64,000 nt of DNA. Source: Asticcacaulis sp. UBA2476. GTDB lineage: Bacteria > Pseudomonadota > Alphaproteobacteria > Caulobacterales > Caulobacteraceae. The notes under the pieces are model-generated. The model made no database searches, was not told the origin of the DNA, and saw nothing but the letters and a program-made list of their open reading frames with translations. This document shows positions 17,163 to 25,178 of the stretch, piece by piece (within the stretch, counting starts at the first letter, position 1; every line of letters begins with the position of its first letter). A program made the translations under genes and the position numbers. The stretch covers positions 1-64,000 of the forward strand of contig DDPE01000035.1 of the NCBI GenBank assembly GCA_002342035.1, read 5' to 3'.

Positions 17163-17288
17163 ACGCAGCACTTGCTTACTTAATTCCACTGGCCGGAAAA
17201 TCGTGAGATTTGTGGCGAGTAGCAGGAAGCTAGCGACGCGGGTATGTTTGATACCCGCAAGCAACGATGACGCCCTAATCGGCCAAAG
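17163..17288. repeat. Composite repeat block with GCGGGTAT hairpin
   Basis: Matches 23349-23487 in order and content: ATTCCAC.GGCC, AAAATCGT.AG, GCTAGCGACGCGGGTAT, ATACCCGC. The hairpin at 17238-17258 has an 8-bp perfect stem; the loop is GTTTG here and ACTGA in the other copy. Confidence 0.7.
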
Positions 17289-17315
17289 ACCGCGATTTTC
17301 CCCGCGGTTTTTTTA
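17289..17315 (+). terminator. Terminator-like hairpin between DUF3445 gene and cckA
   Basis: ACCGCG and CGCGGT form a stem followed by a run of T residues on the + strand. It touches the cckA stop codon. Confidence 0.65.
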
Positions 17316-19478
17316 TGCTGCTAATTGTTCCTTGACCCGCTCCGCCAGTGTCTTGATGTCGAGCGGCTTGGGCAGGAAGGAAATATTGGCCTCATTGTCC
17401 AGCAGGTCCGAGAACTCGGCCTCGGCATAGCCGGAGATAAACATCACCGGCACGTTCCCAAGCAATGGCCGCGCGCGCTTGAGCATGGACGGCCCGTCAA
17501 GGCCCGGCATGATCACGTCCGAGATCAGCAGGTCGAACCGGCCATTTTCGGCCTCGATAATCTCCAGCGCCTCTTCGCCGTCGGCGGCCTCTAATACCTC
17601 ATAGCCGCGTTGGCGCAGCAAGCGGGCGGCAATGCCGCGCACGATGTCTTCGTCCTCGACAAACAAGATACGGCCGGCCCCGGACATGTCCTTGGGCGTG
17701 ACCTTGGCCACCACCGGCGGGGCGACCGGCGCGGATTCGGGCACGGCGACTTCGATCTTGACCGGCAGGAAGATGCGGAAGATAGCGCCGTGGTTCGGCT
17801 CAGGGGCGACGACCGAGGTGATGGTGATATGGCCGTCGGCCTGATTGACGATGCCGTAGACGGTGGCGAGGCCAAGACCGGTGCCTTCGCCCTGGGGCTT
17901 GGTGGTAAAGAACGGCTCGAACACCTTGGCCATGATGTCAGGCGGGATGCCGGGGCCATTGTCGGACACTTCGATCAGGGCGGCACCCTGCTCAGGCGCT
18001 TCGGCCCAGCCGAGCGCTGCGGCTTCGGTTTGCGTCAAAACCGCCGTCTTGATACGCACCTTGCCGCCGCCGGAGGCATGGACGGCGTCACGGGCATTGA
18101 CCACCAGGTTCATGACCGCCATTTCCATCTGGCTCTTGTCGGCGTGAATATTGGGCAGGTCGCGGCCGTAGTCGGTCTCAAGCTTCACGTCTTCGCGCAT
18201 CAGGCGGCGCAGGAAAACCTCGAACTCAGAGACCAGTTCACCGATATTGAGCGTGACCCGCTTTACGGTCTTTTTGCGGGCAAAGGCCAGCAGTTTGGAC
18301 ACCAGATCTTCGGCGCGGGTGCCGATCTGGCGGATTTCTTTCAGGCCATCATAGGACGGATCACCGAGCGGATGGTTATACAAAAGCTCATCAATGCGCA
18401 GTTTAAGGCCGGTCAGGAGGTTATTCAGGTCGTGGGCCACGCCGCCGGCGAATTGGCCGATCGCCTGCATTTTCTGTACCTGAGCGAGGCTTTGTTCCAG
18501 TTCCTTTTGCTCAGAGACATCAAACAGATAGACCATGAAGCCGGTCGTATCTTCGGAGATCAGCATCTGCACCGGCAAGTCAGGATTGGCCGCCAGATGA
18601 ATATCAAAGCGCCCGCTTTTGCCGCTTGAGAGTCGAGCCTCGGTCTCGGCGCGTGACGACGGCGTCAAAAGGTCACCAAACCCGCGGCCGGTCAGGTCAT
18701 CGGATGAGGCTTTCAACAACTGAGCAAACACCGTATTCACCCCGACCACGGTGGCGGTCATCAGGTCATCGCCGGTCAGCAGGGCCTTACCGAACGGGGC
18801 CCCGCGCGCAAAGGAATCGAATGTGCCGTTACCGGCTTCATTACCGGCTTGGACAGCATTCGGCGCGTCGCTTAAAAAGGTTTCGCTGGACAGGTCACCC
18901 TGCGTTGGTGCGGCATAAACAGCCACGTCGGGAACCACCACCGGGACGGCGCGCACCAGAACCTGATCATCGGTCAGGCGTGAGACCGTAATGTCAAACT
19001 CAGAGGCCCCGATCTGCACAACCGCGCGGCCCATACCGCTCACGCGGGCGTCTTTCATGGCGACGAACATGGCCTGCGCTGCCTCACCTTGCGGCAGACG
19101 CCGATCAGATCCGCCAATGGCCCGCCAGCCCTTATTGGCGGCCAACACGCGCCCATCCATCGCGGCCACGGCAGCAGGCTCGGTCAAGGCCCCGGTCAGA
19201 TGGGCGGCACTCAGGCCAGAGTTTGCGGCCTCATCATCACCGAAAAATGCAAATAAGCCCATGCCGATCACTCCTGCTATCGCCACCAATACCGCCGCCA
19301 GTACAATGCCAAAAGGTAATGTGCCCGACACCATCCAAAATGCGGCGGACGCCGTCAGCACCACCACCGCCACCCAGGCCATTGTCCACAGGCTGCCCCG
19401 TTCCGTGACCCGCGACATTAGCGCCTTAAGATCAAAGGCGGGCGCGGGCGTTACGGCAGGGTTTGAGGTTGCGGACAC
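17313..19478 (-). CDS. cckA: Cell-cycle hybrid histidine kinase CckA
   Basis: 721-residue bifunctional kinase/phosphatase that, via ChpT, controls CtrA phosphorylation. Two membrane segments (residues ~32-77); PAS-like region(s) to ~330; HisKA with the phospho-His in GGVAHDLNN (~348); HATPase with NLVVNARDA, DNGPGIP and GTGLGL; and a C-terminal receiver with DLLISDVIMPGLDG (Asp ~652). It starts with GTG, and GGGAG seven bases upstream supports this. As in Caulobacter it lies next to flhB-fliR-fliQ, here with one extra gene inserted. CtrA-like boxes occur in flagellar control regions of this window, linking the kinase to its regulon. Confidence 0.95.
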   Translation of the reverse strand: MSATSNPAVTPAPAFDLKALMSRVTERGSLWTMAWVAVVVLTASAAFWMVSGTLPFGIVLAAVLVAIAGVIGMGLFAFFGDDEAANSGLSAAHLTGALTEPAAVAAMDGRVLAANKGWRAIGGSDRRLPQGEAAQAMFVAMKDARVSGMGRAVVQIGASEFDITVSRLTDDQVLVRAVPVVVPDVAVYAAPTQGDLSSETFLSDAPNAVQAGNEAGNGTFDSFARGAPFGKALLTGDDLMTATVVGVNTVFAQLLKASSDDLTGRGFGDLLTPSSRAETEARLSSGKSGRFDIHLAANPDLPVQMLISEDTTGFMVYLFDVSEQKELEQSLAQVQKMQAIGQFAGGVAHDLNNLLTGLKLRIDELLYNHPLGDPSYDGLKEIRQIGTRAEDLVSKLLAFARKKTVKRVTLNIGELVSEFEVFLRRLMREDVKLETDYGRDLPNIHADKSQMEMAVMNLVVNARDAVHASGGGKVRIKTAVLTQTEAAALGWAEAPEQGAALIEVSDNGPGIPPDIMAKVFEPFFTTKPQGEGTGLGLATVYGIVNQADGHITITSVVAPEPNHGAIFRIFLPVKIEVAVPESAPVAPPVVAKVTPKDMSGAGRILFVEDEDIVRGIAARLLRQRGYEVLEAADGEEALEIIEAENGRFDLLISDVIMPGLDGPSMLKRARPLLGNVPVMFISGYAEAEFSDLLDNEANISFLPKPLDIKTLAERVKEQLAA

Positions 19479-19729
19479 TTAGGTCTCCCTTAAGGGACGT
19501 GATGCGCGCGGCATCGCAGGGGCGATACTTGCGAATCACAAAGCCATGATAGCGAATTTCAACTCATCTGGCCCGTCAAGATTGAACGAAGTGTTTATGC
19601 AGAGACTTCTATGGATAATTTTAGTTTAATAATGCGGCTCAGGCACCGGGAGGCTCGTCGCATAAGCGTCGGCGGCTGAATGGCTTAGTTCGGCACCCTT
19701 GCCAAACCTGAAGGTTTTGGAAACAGAGC

Positions 19730-20227
19730 TTAAGTCCATTCAGAAACGTCATCAGGCGTCGCCAGACAGCGTAGCTTCTGAGGCTTTTGACTATAGTCAA
19801 ACTGATCAAATTCAATGCTAAATTCCTGCGCTACCGCGCCTCGCGTTTCCTTCGGCGCAAGTAAAAAGCTATGACTTGACCGGTCATTTTCCTGCGTAAA
19901 TTCATCGTACCAAATCTCGGTAGGCCGCTGCGTCAATGCCAGTTGAAGAACTGGCAGGTTCAAAATCCTTGCGCCGGAATACACGAACTCAGTGCGCCAA
20001 TACCCCACCTGTAGGTCACCCGTCAGAAGCAAAAGCTTCAATTCCTTACTATCCGGATTGTAAATAACGCGGTCGATATAGGCGTCATTCAGACTAATAG
20101 ACCTTGCAAACTGCCATACTGAACTCGCCTGACCAAAGCTTTCAAGCGAACGGTTGTAGGATTGAATCACTTCGTCCCAATCCAGATCGCTGTCACCGGT
20201 TGCCAATTCAAAGGTAAAGTATTTCAC
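19730..20227 (-). CDS. Hypothetical protein between flhB and cckA
   Basis: Not recognised with certainty. 165 residues, soluble, acidic, no signal peptide. It starts with GTG preceded by a very good ribosome site (AAGGAG, 5-base spacing) and begins nine bases after flhB ends, so it is probably cotranscribed with the flagellar export genes. Its A+T content is visibly higher than that of flhB or cckA. The start MKYFTFE recalls DUF4085-type proteins, but the rest gives no support. It interrupts an otherwise conserved pair. Confidence 0.65.
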   Translation of the reverse strand: MKYFTFELATGDSDLDWDEVIQSYNRSLESFGQASSVWQFARSISLNDAYIDRVIYNPDSKELKLLLLTGDLQVGYWRTEFVYSGARILNLPVLQLALTQRPTEIWYDEFTQENDRSSHSFLLAPKETRGAVAQEFSIEFDQFDYSQKPQKLRCLATPDDVSEWT

Positions 20228-20236
20228 ATATACTCC

Positions 20237-21310
20237 TTAGAAACCGCGCTTTTTGCGGGCCATAACGAAGCCGATCAGCTTGGCCACCGCCACAAAGTGT
20301 TCTTCGGGGATAATTTCATCGAGATCAACGGCGGCGTAGAGCGCGCGCGCGAGCGGCGGGTCTTCGACGATCATGATCTCATGCTTGGCCGCCTCTTCCC
20401 GGATGCGCAGGGCGACGGCATCGACACCCTTAGCCACACACATCGGGGCGGGAGTGTCTTCGGCATCATAGCGTAAAGCCACCGCATAGTGGGTCGGGTT
20501 AGTGACCACGACCGTGGCGGTTGAGACATTGGCCATCATGCGCTGACGGCCCTTTTCCATGCGGATCTGACGCAGGCGGGCCTTAACGTGCGGGTCGCCT
20601 TCGGCCTGTTTATATTCGTCCTTTTGCTCGGTGCGCGACATCTTCATCTTTTGCGCAAAGCGGAACTTTTGCCACAGGAAATCAAGCCCCGCGCCGACAA
20701 ACAAAAAGATACAGACCGCCATAGTCATGACGATCAGGGCATCGCGCACATAGGGGAAGATCAGCACCGGCGACCCACCTGCCAGCATCGGAATATCCAT
20801 CAGGCGGGGTTTGAGCACCACCCAGCATATCCAACCGGTCACCAGTACCTTAACGAAGGTTTTCAGGAACTGCACCAGCGCATCAATACCAAACAGCCGG
20901 TTAAGCCCCTTGATCGGGTCCAGCTTTTCAAAGCTCGGCTTTAAGCTTTCGGTCGAAAACAGAAGGCCGGTTTGCAGCAGGTTGCCCGCGACCCCCAGCA
21001 CGAACGCCCCGGCCATGACCAGCGCCACGACCGGCAGGACGATGAGGATAATGTGGCGGGCAATCTCAACCCCGCCGCCATTATCGAGGTTTCTAACCAG
21101 CGCATGTGGCATGGCCACAAACGGCAACAGGCTCTCAATCAGGCTGCGGCAGATCGATTCACCGTACATGGCAATGATCGCGCAGGTGCCGATCAGAGCG
21201 AACACCTGCGGCAGGTCCGGGGTCTTGGCAACCTCACCCCGTTTTCGCGCGTCGTCCAGTTTCTTGGCCGAGGCTTCTTCTGTTTTGTCTTCGTCATTAC
21301 CCTCGGCCAT
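20237..21310 (-). CDS. flhB: Flagellar export switch protein FlhB
   Basis: 357 residues. N-terminal charged segment GNDEDKTEEASAKKLDDARKRGEVAKT, four membrane segments (~30-210), then the cytoplasmic domain with the self-cleaving NPTH motif (VVTNPTHYAVALRYD, ~271). Cleavage between Asn and Pro switches the export gate from rod/hook to filament substrates. It follows fliR with a 3-base gap in the fliQ-fliR-flhB operon. Confidence 0.97.
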   Translation of the reverse strand: MAEGNDEDKTEEASAKKLDDARKRGEVAKTPDLPQVFALIGTCAIIAMYGESICRSLIESLLPFVAMPHALVRNLDNGGGVEIARHIILIVLPVVALVMAGAFVLGVAGNLLQTGLLFSTESLKPSFEKLDPIKGLNRLFGIDALVQFLKTFVKVLVTGWICWVVLKPRLMDIPMLAGGSPVLIFPYVRDALIVMTMAVCIFLFVGAGLDFLWQKFRFAQKMKMSRTEQKDEYKQAEGDPHVKARLRQIRMEKGRQRMMANVSTATVVVTNPTHYAVALRYDAEDTPAPMCVAKGVDAVALRIREEAAKHEIMIVEDPPLARALYAAVDLDEIIPEEHFVAVAKLIGFVMARKKRGF

Positions 21311-21313
21311 GGC

Positions 21314-22126
21314 TTAGCCACGCCTGATGAAGGTGGCCAGAAAGTCGCGGTAATGCTCAAGGAACACAGTCCCTGACACCCCCAGACCTATGGCAAAGAC
21401 GCTCAACCCCAACAGCACGCTAAGCGGCGATGAGGCGAAGAAAATCGGAAACTGCGGCATGATCCGCCCGACAAAGCCGGTGGCGATGTTAAAGATCAGG
21501 CTAAAGGCAATGACGGGGGCGGAAATTTGAATGGCCACCATAAAGGTCTGCGAGACGGTGCGGATCATCAGGGTGACCGCGTCGCCGATCATCAGGGCCT
21601 TACCCGGTGTGAAAATCTGATAGGAATCAACGATGCCTTCGATGAACAGGTGGTGCAGGCCGGTGGCATAGATCAGCACCAGCCCCAGCAACGCCAGAAA
21701 GGTCGCAAGGCTTGTGCCCGGCTGGGCCTGCATCGGGTTGGCGGTCTGGGAAAAGGACAGGGTCGTGCTCAGCGACAGGATTTCCCCGGCAATGGCCAGA
21801 GCGGCGATAAACACCCGTATGAGCGAGCCCATCATCAGGCCGATCAGAAGCTCTAAGATAATCAGACCGCCGGCTTCACCGACGCTGGCCGGCAAGGGCG
21901 GTATCTGCGGCCCCAGAATCGGCAGCATCATCAGGGAAAACATCAGAGAAAACCCAAGCCGCATACGCGGCGGCACCGCCTGATCGCCCAGTCCCGGCAG
22001 CAGCATGACCACCGCCCCGATGCGCAGAAAAATCAGCCCCGCCGCCCACACCTGCTGCGACGGGCCGAAAAACGACGCGACTTCGGTGGCGGTCTGCACA
22101 TCAGCGGGGGTGAGAGGTAAAGCCAT
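21314..22126 (-). CDS. fliR: Flagellar export gate protein FliR
   Basis: 270-residue membrane protein of the export gate (FliP5-FliQ4-FliR1). Several membrane segments; family-typical stretches include WAAGLIFLRIGAVVMLLPGLGDQAVPP, QTANPMQAQPGTS and QISAPVIAFSLIFNIATGFVGR. The stop of fliQ and the ATG of fliR overlap as TGATG; a GTG one codon earlier is possible. Confidence 0.96.
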   Translation of the reverse strand: MALPLTPADVQTATEVASFFGPSQQVWAAGLIFLRIGAVVMLLPGLGDQAVPPRMRLGFSLMFSLMMLPILGPQIPPLPASVGEAGGLIILELLIGLMMGSLIRVFIAALAIAGEILSLSTTLSFSQTANPMQAQPGTSLATFLALLGLVLIYATGLHHLFIEGIVDSYQIFTPGKALMIGDAVTLMIRTVSQTFMVAIQISAPVIAFSLIFNIATGFVGRIMPQFPIFFASSPLSVLLGLSVFAIGLGVSGTVFLEHYRDFLATFIRRG

Positions 22127-22389
22127 CACATACCGGCAATACGGGCCGCAATCTCACGCATGAAGGTCGACAACAGGCTGCCCATAAACGGTAGAACCAA
22201 AAGCAGGGTTGCGAAGATGGCGATAATCTTAGGGGCATAGATCAGGGTGGCCTCCTGAATCTGGGTCAGGGCCTGAAACAGACCGATCACCACACCGACG
22301 ACGAGGCCGACCAGCAACACCGGCGCACAGAGCTGAATCGTCAGCCAGATCGCATCGCGGCCCACATCCAAAACTTCGCCACCGGTCAT
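22126..22389 (-). CDS. fliQ: Flagellar export gate protein FliQ
   Basis: 87 residues with two membrane segments (LCAPVLLVGLVVGVVIGLFQALTQIQEATL and KIIAIFATLLLVLPFMGSLLSTFM), the standard FliQ form. First gene of fliQ-fliR-flhB. A perfect CtrA-type box is found about 85 bases upstream on the coding-strand side, matching the CtrA control of fliQ known in Caulobacter. Confidence 0.96.
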   Translation of the reverse strand: MTGGEVLDVGRDAIWLTIQLCAPVLLVGLVVGVVIGLFQALTQIQEATLIYAPKIIAIFATLLLVLPFMGSLLSTFMREIAARIAGM

Positions 22390-22473
22390 GAAACGCTCAC
22401 CTTAAATCTTAATATTTACCCGTAGGCCGGCATAAGATGCCGGGTCACCGGGCAGAAAATGCACCCCGGAGGG

Positions 22474-22488
22474 TTAATTTCGCATTAA
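22474..22488 (-). promoter_or_regulatory. CtrA-type box upstream of fliQ
   Basis: TTAA-N7-TTAA (TTAATTTCGCATTAA on +; on the fliQ strand TTAATGCGAAATTAACC). This matches the CtrA consensus TTAA-N7-TTAAC exactly. The location fits early flagellar genes activated by phosphorylated CtrA. Confidence 0.75.
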
Positions 22489-22534
22489 GGGTTAGCGCGA
22501 TTCTGAGAAGGCGCGCGATGTAAAAACGCGCAGC

Positions 22535-22563
22535 TTGACAACAATTAGACGATTAGCTAATTA
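22535..22563 (+). promoter_or_regulatory. Promoter of the SdpR-like gene
   Basis: TTGACA at 22535, 17 bases, then TAATTA at 22558. The expected start point (about 22570) coincides with the ATG at 22571, so the message is probably leaderless. The 12-bp ATTAGCTAATTA, which overlaps the -10, is an attractive operator for autorepression. Confidence 0.65.
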
Positions 22564-22570
22564 TAAAATT

Positions 22571-22900
22571 ATGAACACCGTCTTCAAAGCCCTGTCCGAT
22601 CCGACCCGCCGCCGTGTGTTGCAGCTTTTGCAGACTGGCCCCTTGAGCGCGGGTGACCTCGGCAAGCATTTCGACGTGTCGGCCCCCACCATGTCGGCTC
22701 ACTTTGCGGTGCTGAAAGAGGCCGACCTGATCCACGCCGAAAAGGCCGGAAAGTCGGTCATCTACCACCTTAAACTGTCGGTACTCGAAGAAGCTTTGCT
22801 CGGCTTTACGCAATCGTTCGGCATAGGGACTGATGAGGCCACACCGGCAAAGAGCCGCCGTCTCCACACGCCGCCCGCCAATACGGAGGTTAAACTATGA
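22571..22900 (+). CDS. ArsR-family repressor, SdpR-like
   Basis: 109-residue winged-helix regulator starting MNTVFKALSDPTRRRVLQLL, with recognition helix SAPTMSAHFAVLKEADLI. No metal-binding cysteines are present, as in the SdpR autorepressor group. The start is set by the family N-terminus. Its stop overlaps the start of the next membrane-protein gene (ATGA), the arrangement of sdpR-sdpI. It probably represses its own operon through the site overlapping its promoter. Confidence 0.88.
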   Translation: MNTVFKALSDPTRRRVLQLLQTGPLSAGDLGKHFDVSAPTMSAHFAVLKEADLIHAEKAGKSVIYHLKLSVLEEALLGFTQSFGIGTDEATPAKSRRLHTPPANTEVKL

Positions 22901-23271
22901 AAAAGGACATTTTGGAATCGCTGGCCTGGGCTGGTGCCATGATACTGTCAGCTCTGGCCGCGAGCTATGCGCGTCGTCAGGGCTATATTGATCAGGATAC
23001 GGTGCTCAGGATCGTGGCCATGAACGGCCTCTACATGGCGTACCTGGGTAATGCTATGCCTAAAAAAGTCGTCCCCGATGCCTTTGTCCGCCAGATCAAC
23101 CGGTTCGCCGGGTGGGTGCTGGTGATCAGCGGCCTGATCTATGCGGGCGTCTGGGCCTTTGCACCAATTAAGGTTGCCATAGTCTTCGGTACGGGTGCGG
23201 TCGCCGTGGGCGTGATCCTGACTATACTCTATTGCCTGCGGCTGCGCTCTCAGGCACGGGCGAGTGTGTAA
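22897..23271 (+). CDS. Small membrane protein, SdpI-like partner
   Basis: 124 residues with about four membrane segments (SLAWAGAMILSALAASYA, VAMNGLYMAYLGNAM, FAGWVLVISGLIYAGVWAF, VAIVFGTGAVAVGVILTILY). The motif GLYMAYLGNAMPK resembles the SdpI/DUF1648-related group that protects against or senses membrane-active toxins. Its ATG overlaps the repressor gene by four bases. The immunity role is inferred from the gene pair only. Confidence 0.7.
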   Translation: MKKDILESLAWAGAMILSALAASYARRQGYIDQDTVLRIVAMNGLYMAYLGNAMPKKVVPDAFVRQINRFAGWVLVISGLIYAGVWAFAPIKVAIVFGTGAVAVGVILTILYCLRLRSQARASV

Positions 23272-23274
23272 AAA

Positions 23275-23348
23275 GAGCCCCCACCACCACATCTCATCGC
23301 TACGCGATTTCGTGCGGTCCCCCTCCCCGGCAAGCCAGGGAGGTATAA
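23275..23348 (+). repeat. Dispersed repeat, family A (5' part of a composite)
   Basis: GAGCCCCCACCACCACATCTC, inner hairpin ATCGC-TAC-GCGAT, TTCGTGCGG, then CCTCCC/GGGAGG arms. Starts a few bases after the SdpI-like stop codon. Confidence 0.85.
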
Positions 23349-23487
23349 GAAATCATAGTCCTTATTATTCCACAGGCCCAAAAAATCGTCAGGCTTGAGG
23401 CAGATAATAGTCGGCTAGCGACGCGGGTATACTGAATACCCGCTAGCGACGACTGCGTATTAGATGCCCAAGGATGACGATTTTTAA
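23349..23487. repeat. Composite repeat block with GCGGGTAT hairpin
   Basis: Second copy of the block at 17163-17288. The hairpin at 23423-23443 has GCGGGTAT and ATACCCGC arms with loop ACTGA, flanked by direct copies of TAGCGAC. It reaches the fliE stop codon. Confidence 0.7.
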
Positions 23488-23798
23488 ATAGGCATACGCA
23501 TGATTTCTTGATAGGCCGCTATGACCTGATCGCGCACAGCAATCACGGTTTCCAATGACGCTTCGGCGCTTGAAATAGCCGTGACCGCATCGATCAGTTC
23601 GGTCTTGCCTTGCGCCTGCAAAGCGATCTGGTTTTCGGCATTAGCGGTCGAGGCATAGGTCTGCTGCACGGTGTTTTGCAGCAGGCTTGAGAACTTGGAG
23701 CCGATATCCGGCGTGCCGCCCGTTTCTTCACCGCCGGAGATTTTATTGAACTGACTTTGGGCCGCACCATAGGCCTTGGCCGCGAGGATCGGGTTCAT
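23484..23798 (-). CDS. fliE: Flagellar basal-body adaptor FliE
   Basis: 104 residues. C-terminal half ALQAQGKTELIDAVTAISSAEASLETVIAVRDQVIAAYQEIMRMPI is the FliE signature. It joins the MS ring/export gate to the rod. Last gene of flgB-flgC-fliE, about 10 bases after flgC. Confidence 0.95.
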   Translation of the reverse strand: MNPILAAKAYGAAQSQFNKISGGEETGGTPDIGSKFSSLLQNTVQQTYASTANAENQIALQAQGKTELIDAVTAISSAEASLETVIAVRDQVIAAYQEIMRMPI

Positions 23799-23807
23799 CT
23801 ATCTACC

Positions 23808-24245
23808 CTATCTCTTTAAGATATCGATCGTGCGCTGCTGCATGGCGCGCGCGGTATCGATGACGTTAAGGTTGGCTTCATAGGCGCGCTGGGCTTCGCG
23901 CATGTCCATGGTTTCAATCAGCGAATTGACGTTGGGGCGTTTGACATAGCCCTTGGCATCAGCCGCCGGATGGGACGGGTCATGCTCCACTGAAAAATCG
24001 CTCATGTCCGGCTTGACCTGCGCCAATCTCACGCCGGTTGTGCCGTCGATGGGGGCAGCCTGAAACACCGGCACCTGGCGACGGTACGGATCGCCGCCGG
24101 GAGTTTTGGCGGTCGATTGAGCATTGGCGATGTTTTCCGCGATGATACGCATGCGCGCCTGCTGGGCCTTAAGCGCCGAGGCCGCCGCCACCATGGCCGA
24201 GTTCTGAACCAGGTTTTCACCGCGCTGAGATTTGATCGTAGGCAT
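23808..24245 (-). CDS. flgC: Flagellar proximal rod protein FlgC
   Basis: 145 residues. N-terminal rod motif ALKAQQARMRIIAENIANAQST and C-terminal YVKRPNVNSLIETMDMREAQRAYEANLNVIDTARAM identify FlgC. The start is supported by AAGGA seven bases upstream. The N-terminus has about 17 residues before the usual first helix, slightly longer than common. Confidence 0.95.
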   Translation of the reverse strand: MPTIKSQRGENLVQNSAMVAAASALKAQQARMRIIAENIANAQSTAKTPGGDPYRRQVPVFQAAPIDGTTGVRLAQVKPDMSDFSVEHDPSHPAADAKGYVKRPNVNSLIETMDMREAQRAYEANLNVIDTARAMQQRTIDILKR

Positions 24246-24255
24246 GAGCTATTCC

Positions 24256-24663
24256 TTATCTCGGTCTCGTTGACGCAAGCCGCAGCATGGCCAGCGATTT
24301 CTGATAAAAGCCGATGGCCGCATCGTACTGCATCCGGCTTTCGGCCATTTTGAGCATTTGTTCTTCGACCACCACCGCATTGCCATCCAGCGTCGTTTCC
24401 GAATCCGGGGCCACCACGGCCTTAGCCGCATTGGCCAGTCCGCCCGCCGGTGCAATATGGCCTGCGCGGGTGGCGGCCATCTTAAGCTCACCCGATGTCT
24501 GCCCCTTCATGGCGGCGGCAAAATCCTGCGGCCGCAGATCGCGCGGCTTGAACCCCGGCGTTGAGGCATTGGCAACATTCTGGGCCACCACTTTCTGGCG
24601 TTGCCCCAGCCAGCCCATCTGGGTTTTCAGGGCTGAAAAGATGCCGATCTTATTCAGATCCAT
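24256..24663 (-). CDS. flgB: Flagellar proximal rod protein FlgB
   Basis: 135 residues starting MDLNKIGIFSALKTQMGWLGQRQKVVAQNVANASTPGFKPRDL, the canonical FlgB N-terminus. The frame is open upstream to 24720, but 24663 is the family start. First gene of flgB-flgC-fliE, divergent from fliO, with CtrA-type boxes in the shared control region. Confidence 0.95.
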   Translation of the reverse strand: MDLNKIGIFSALKTQMGWLGQRQKVVAQNVANASTPGFKPRDLRPQDFAAAMKGQTSGELKMAATRAGHIAPAGGLANAAKAVVAPDSETTLDGNAVVVEEQMLKMAESRMQYDAAIGFYQKSLAMLRLASTRPR

Positions 24664-24751
24664 TGAGGCTGTACCTTTACAAAGATTAACCACCTGACGC
24701 CGACTCATCCTATAGGACAAGACAGCTAAGCAAATTATGCCCAGTTTTTGG

Positions 24752-24783
24752 TTAACAACGCCTTTACGATAACCGCTTGTTAA
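24752..24783. promoter_or_regulatory. Two CtrA-type boxes between flgB and fliO
   Basis: TTAA-N7-TTTA at 24752-24766 and ATAA-N7-TTAA at 24769-24783, each one mismatch from TTAA-N7-TTAA. They lie between the divergent flgB and fliO operons and could control both. Confidence 0.55.
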
Positions 24784-24827
24784 CCCCCGCCGGGCATGGC
24801 TATCGCGTACGTAGTTTGGGAGCGTCT

Positions 24828-25178
24828 ATGGATCTTGTCGGCGTACTGAGGGCGGTGTTTGCGCTGATGACGGTCTTAGGCCTTATTCTGGGTCTGGCCT
24901 TCGTCCTGCGCCGCTATGCGCCGCAACTGATGGCGCGCCTGACGGCCCCGCGTGGTCAAAAGCGGATGCAGGTCGTTGAAACGCTTGTGCTCGATCCGGC
25001 GCGACGGCTGGTGCTGGTGCGCCTTGATGACGAAGAACGCCTGCTGCTGCTCGGCGAAGGCAAGGAACTGATCGAACCCCGCCAATTGCCCAAACCAAAA
25101 CCTAAATTACCGCCTGAGCCCGCACCCACGGCAAGGCCCGCTCTGCGTACCCGCCCCCTGTCGGATAAGGATCTGTAA
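24828..25178 (+). CDS. fliO: Flagellar biosynthesis protein FliO
   Basis: 116 residues: one membrane segment near the N-terminus (LRAVFALMTVLGLILGLAFVLRRYAP), then the FliO domain KRMQVVETLVLDPARRLVLVRLDDEERLLLLG, then a Pro-rich tail. FliO helps assemble the FliP ring. Start at 24828 with GGGAG upstream. Its stop overlaps the fliP ATG (TAATG). Confidence 0.92.
   Translation: MDLVGVLRAVFALMTVLGLILGLAFVLRRYAPQLMARLTAPRGQKRMQVVETLVLDPARRLVLVRLDDEERLLLLGEGKELIEPRQLPKPKPKLPPEPAPTARPALRTRPLSDKDL

Noticed and set aside
17610..18629. 339-residue open frame on the plus strand inside cckA
   Set aside because: It lies wholly opposite a clear CckA reading, is rich in Arg/His as antisense frames of high-G+C genes are, and has no recognisable domain or ribosome site.
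24664..24751. Sigma-54 promoter for flgB on the minus strand
   Set aside because: The best candidate has GG and GC separated by nine bases instead of ten; CtrA-type boxes are a better explanation for an early flagellar operon.
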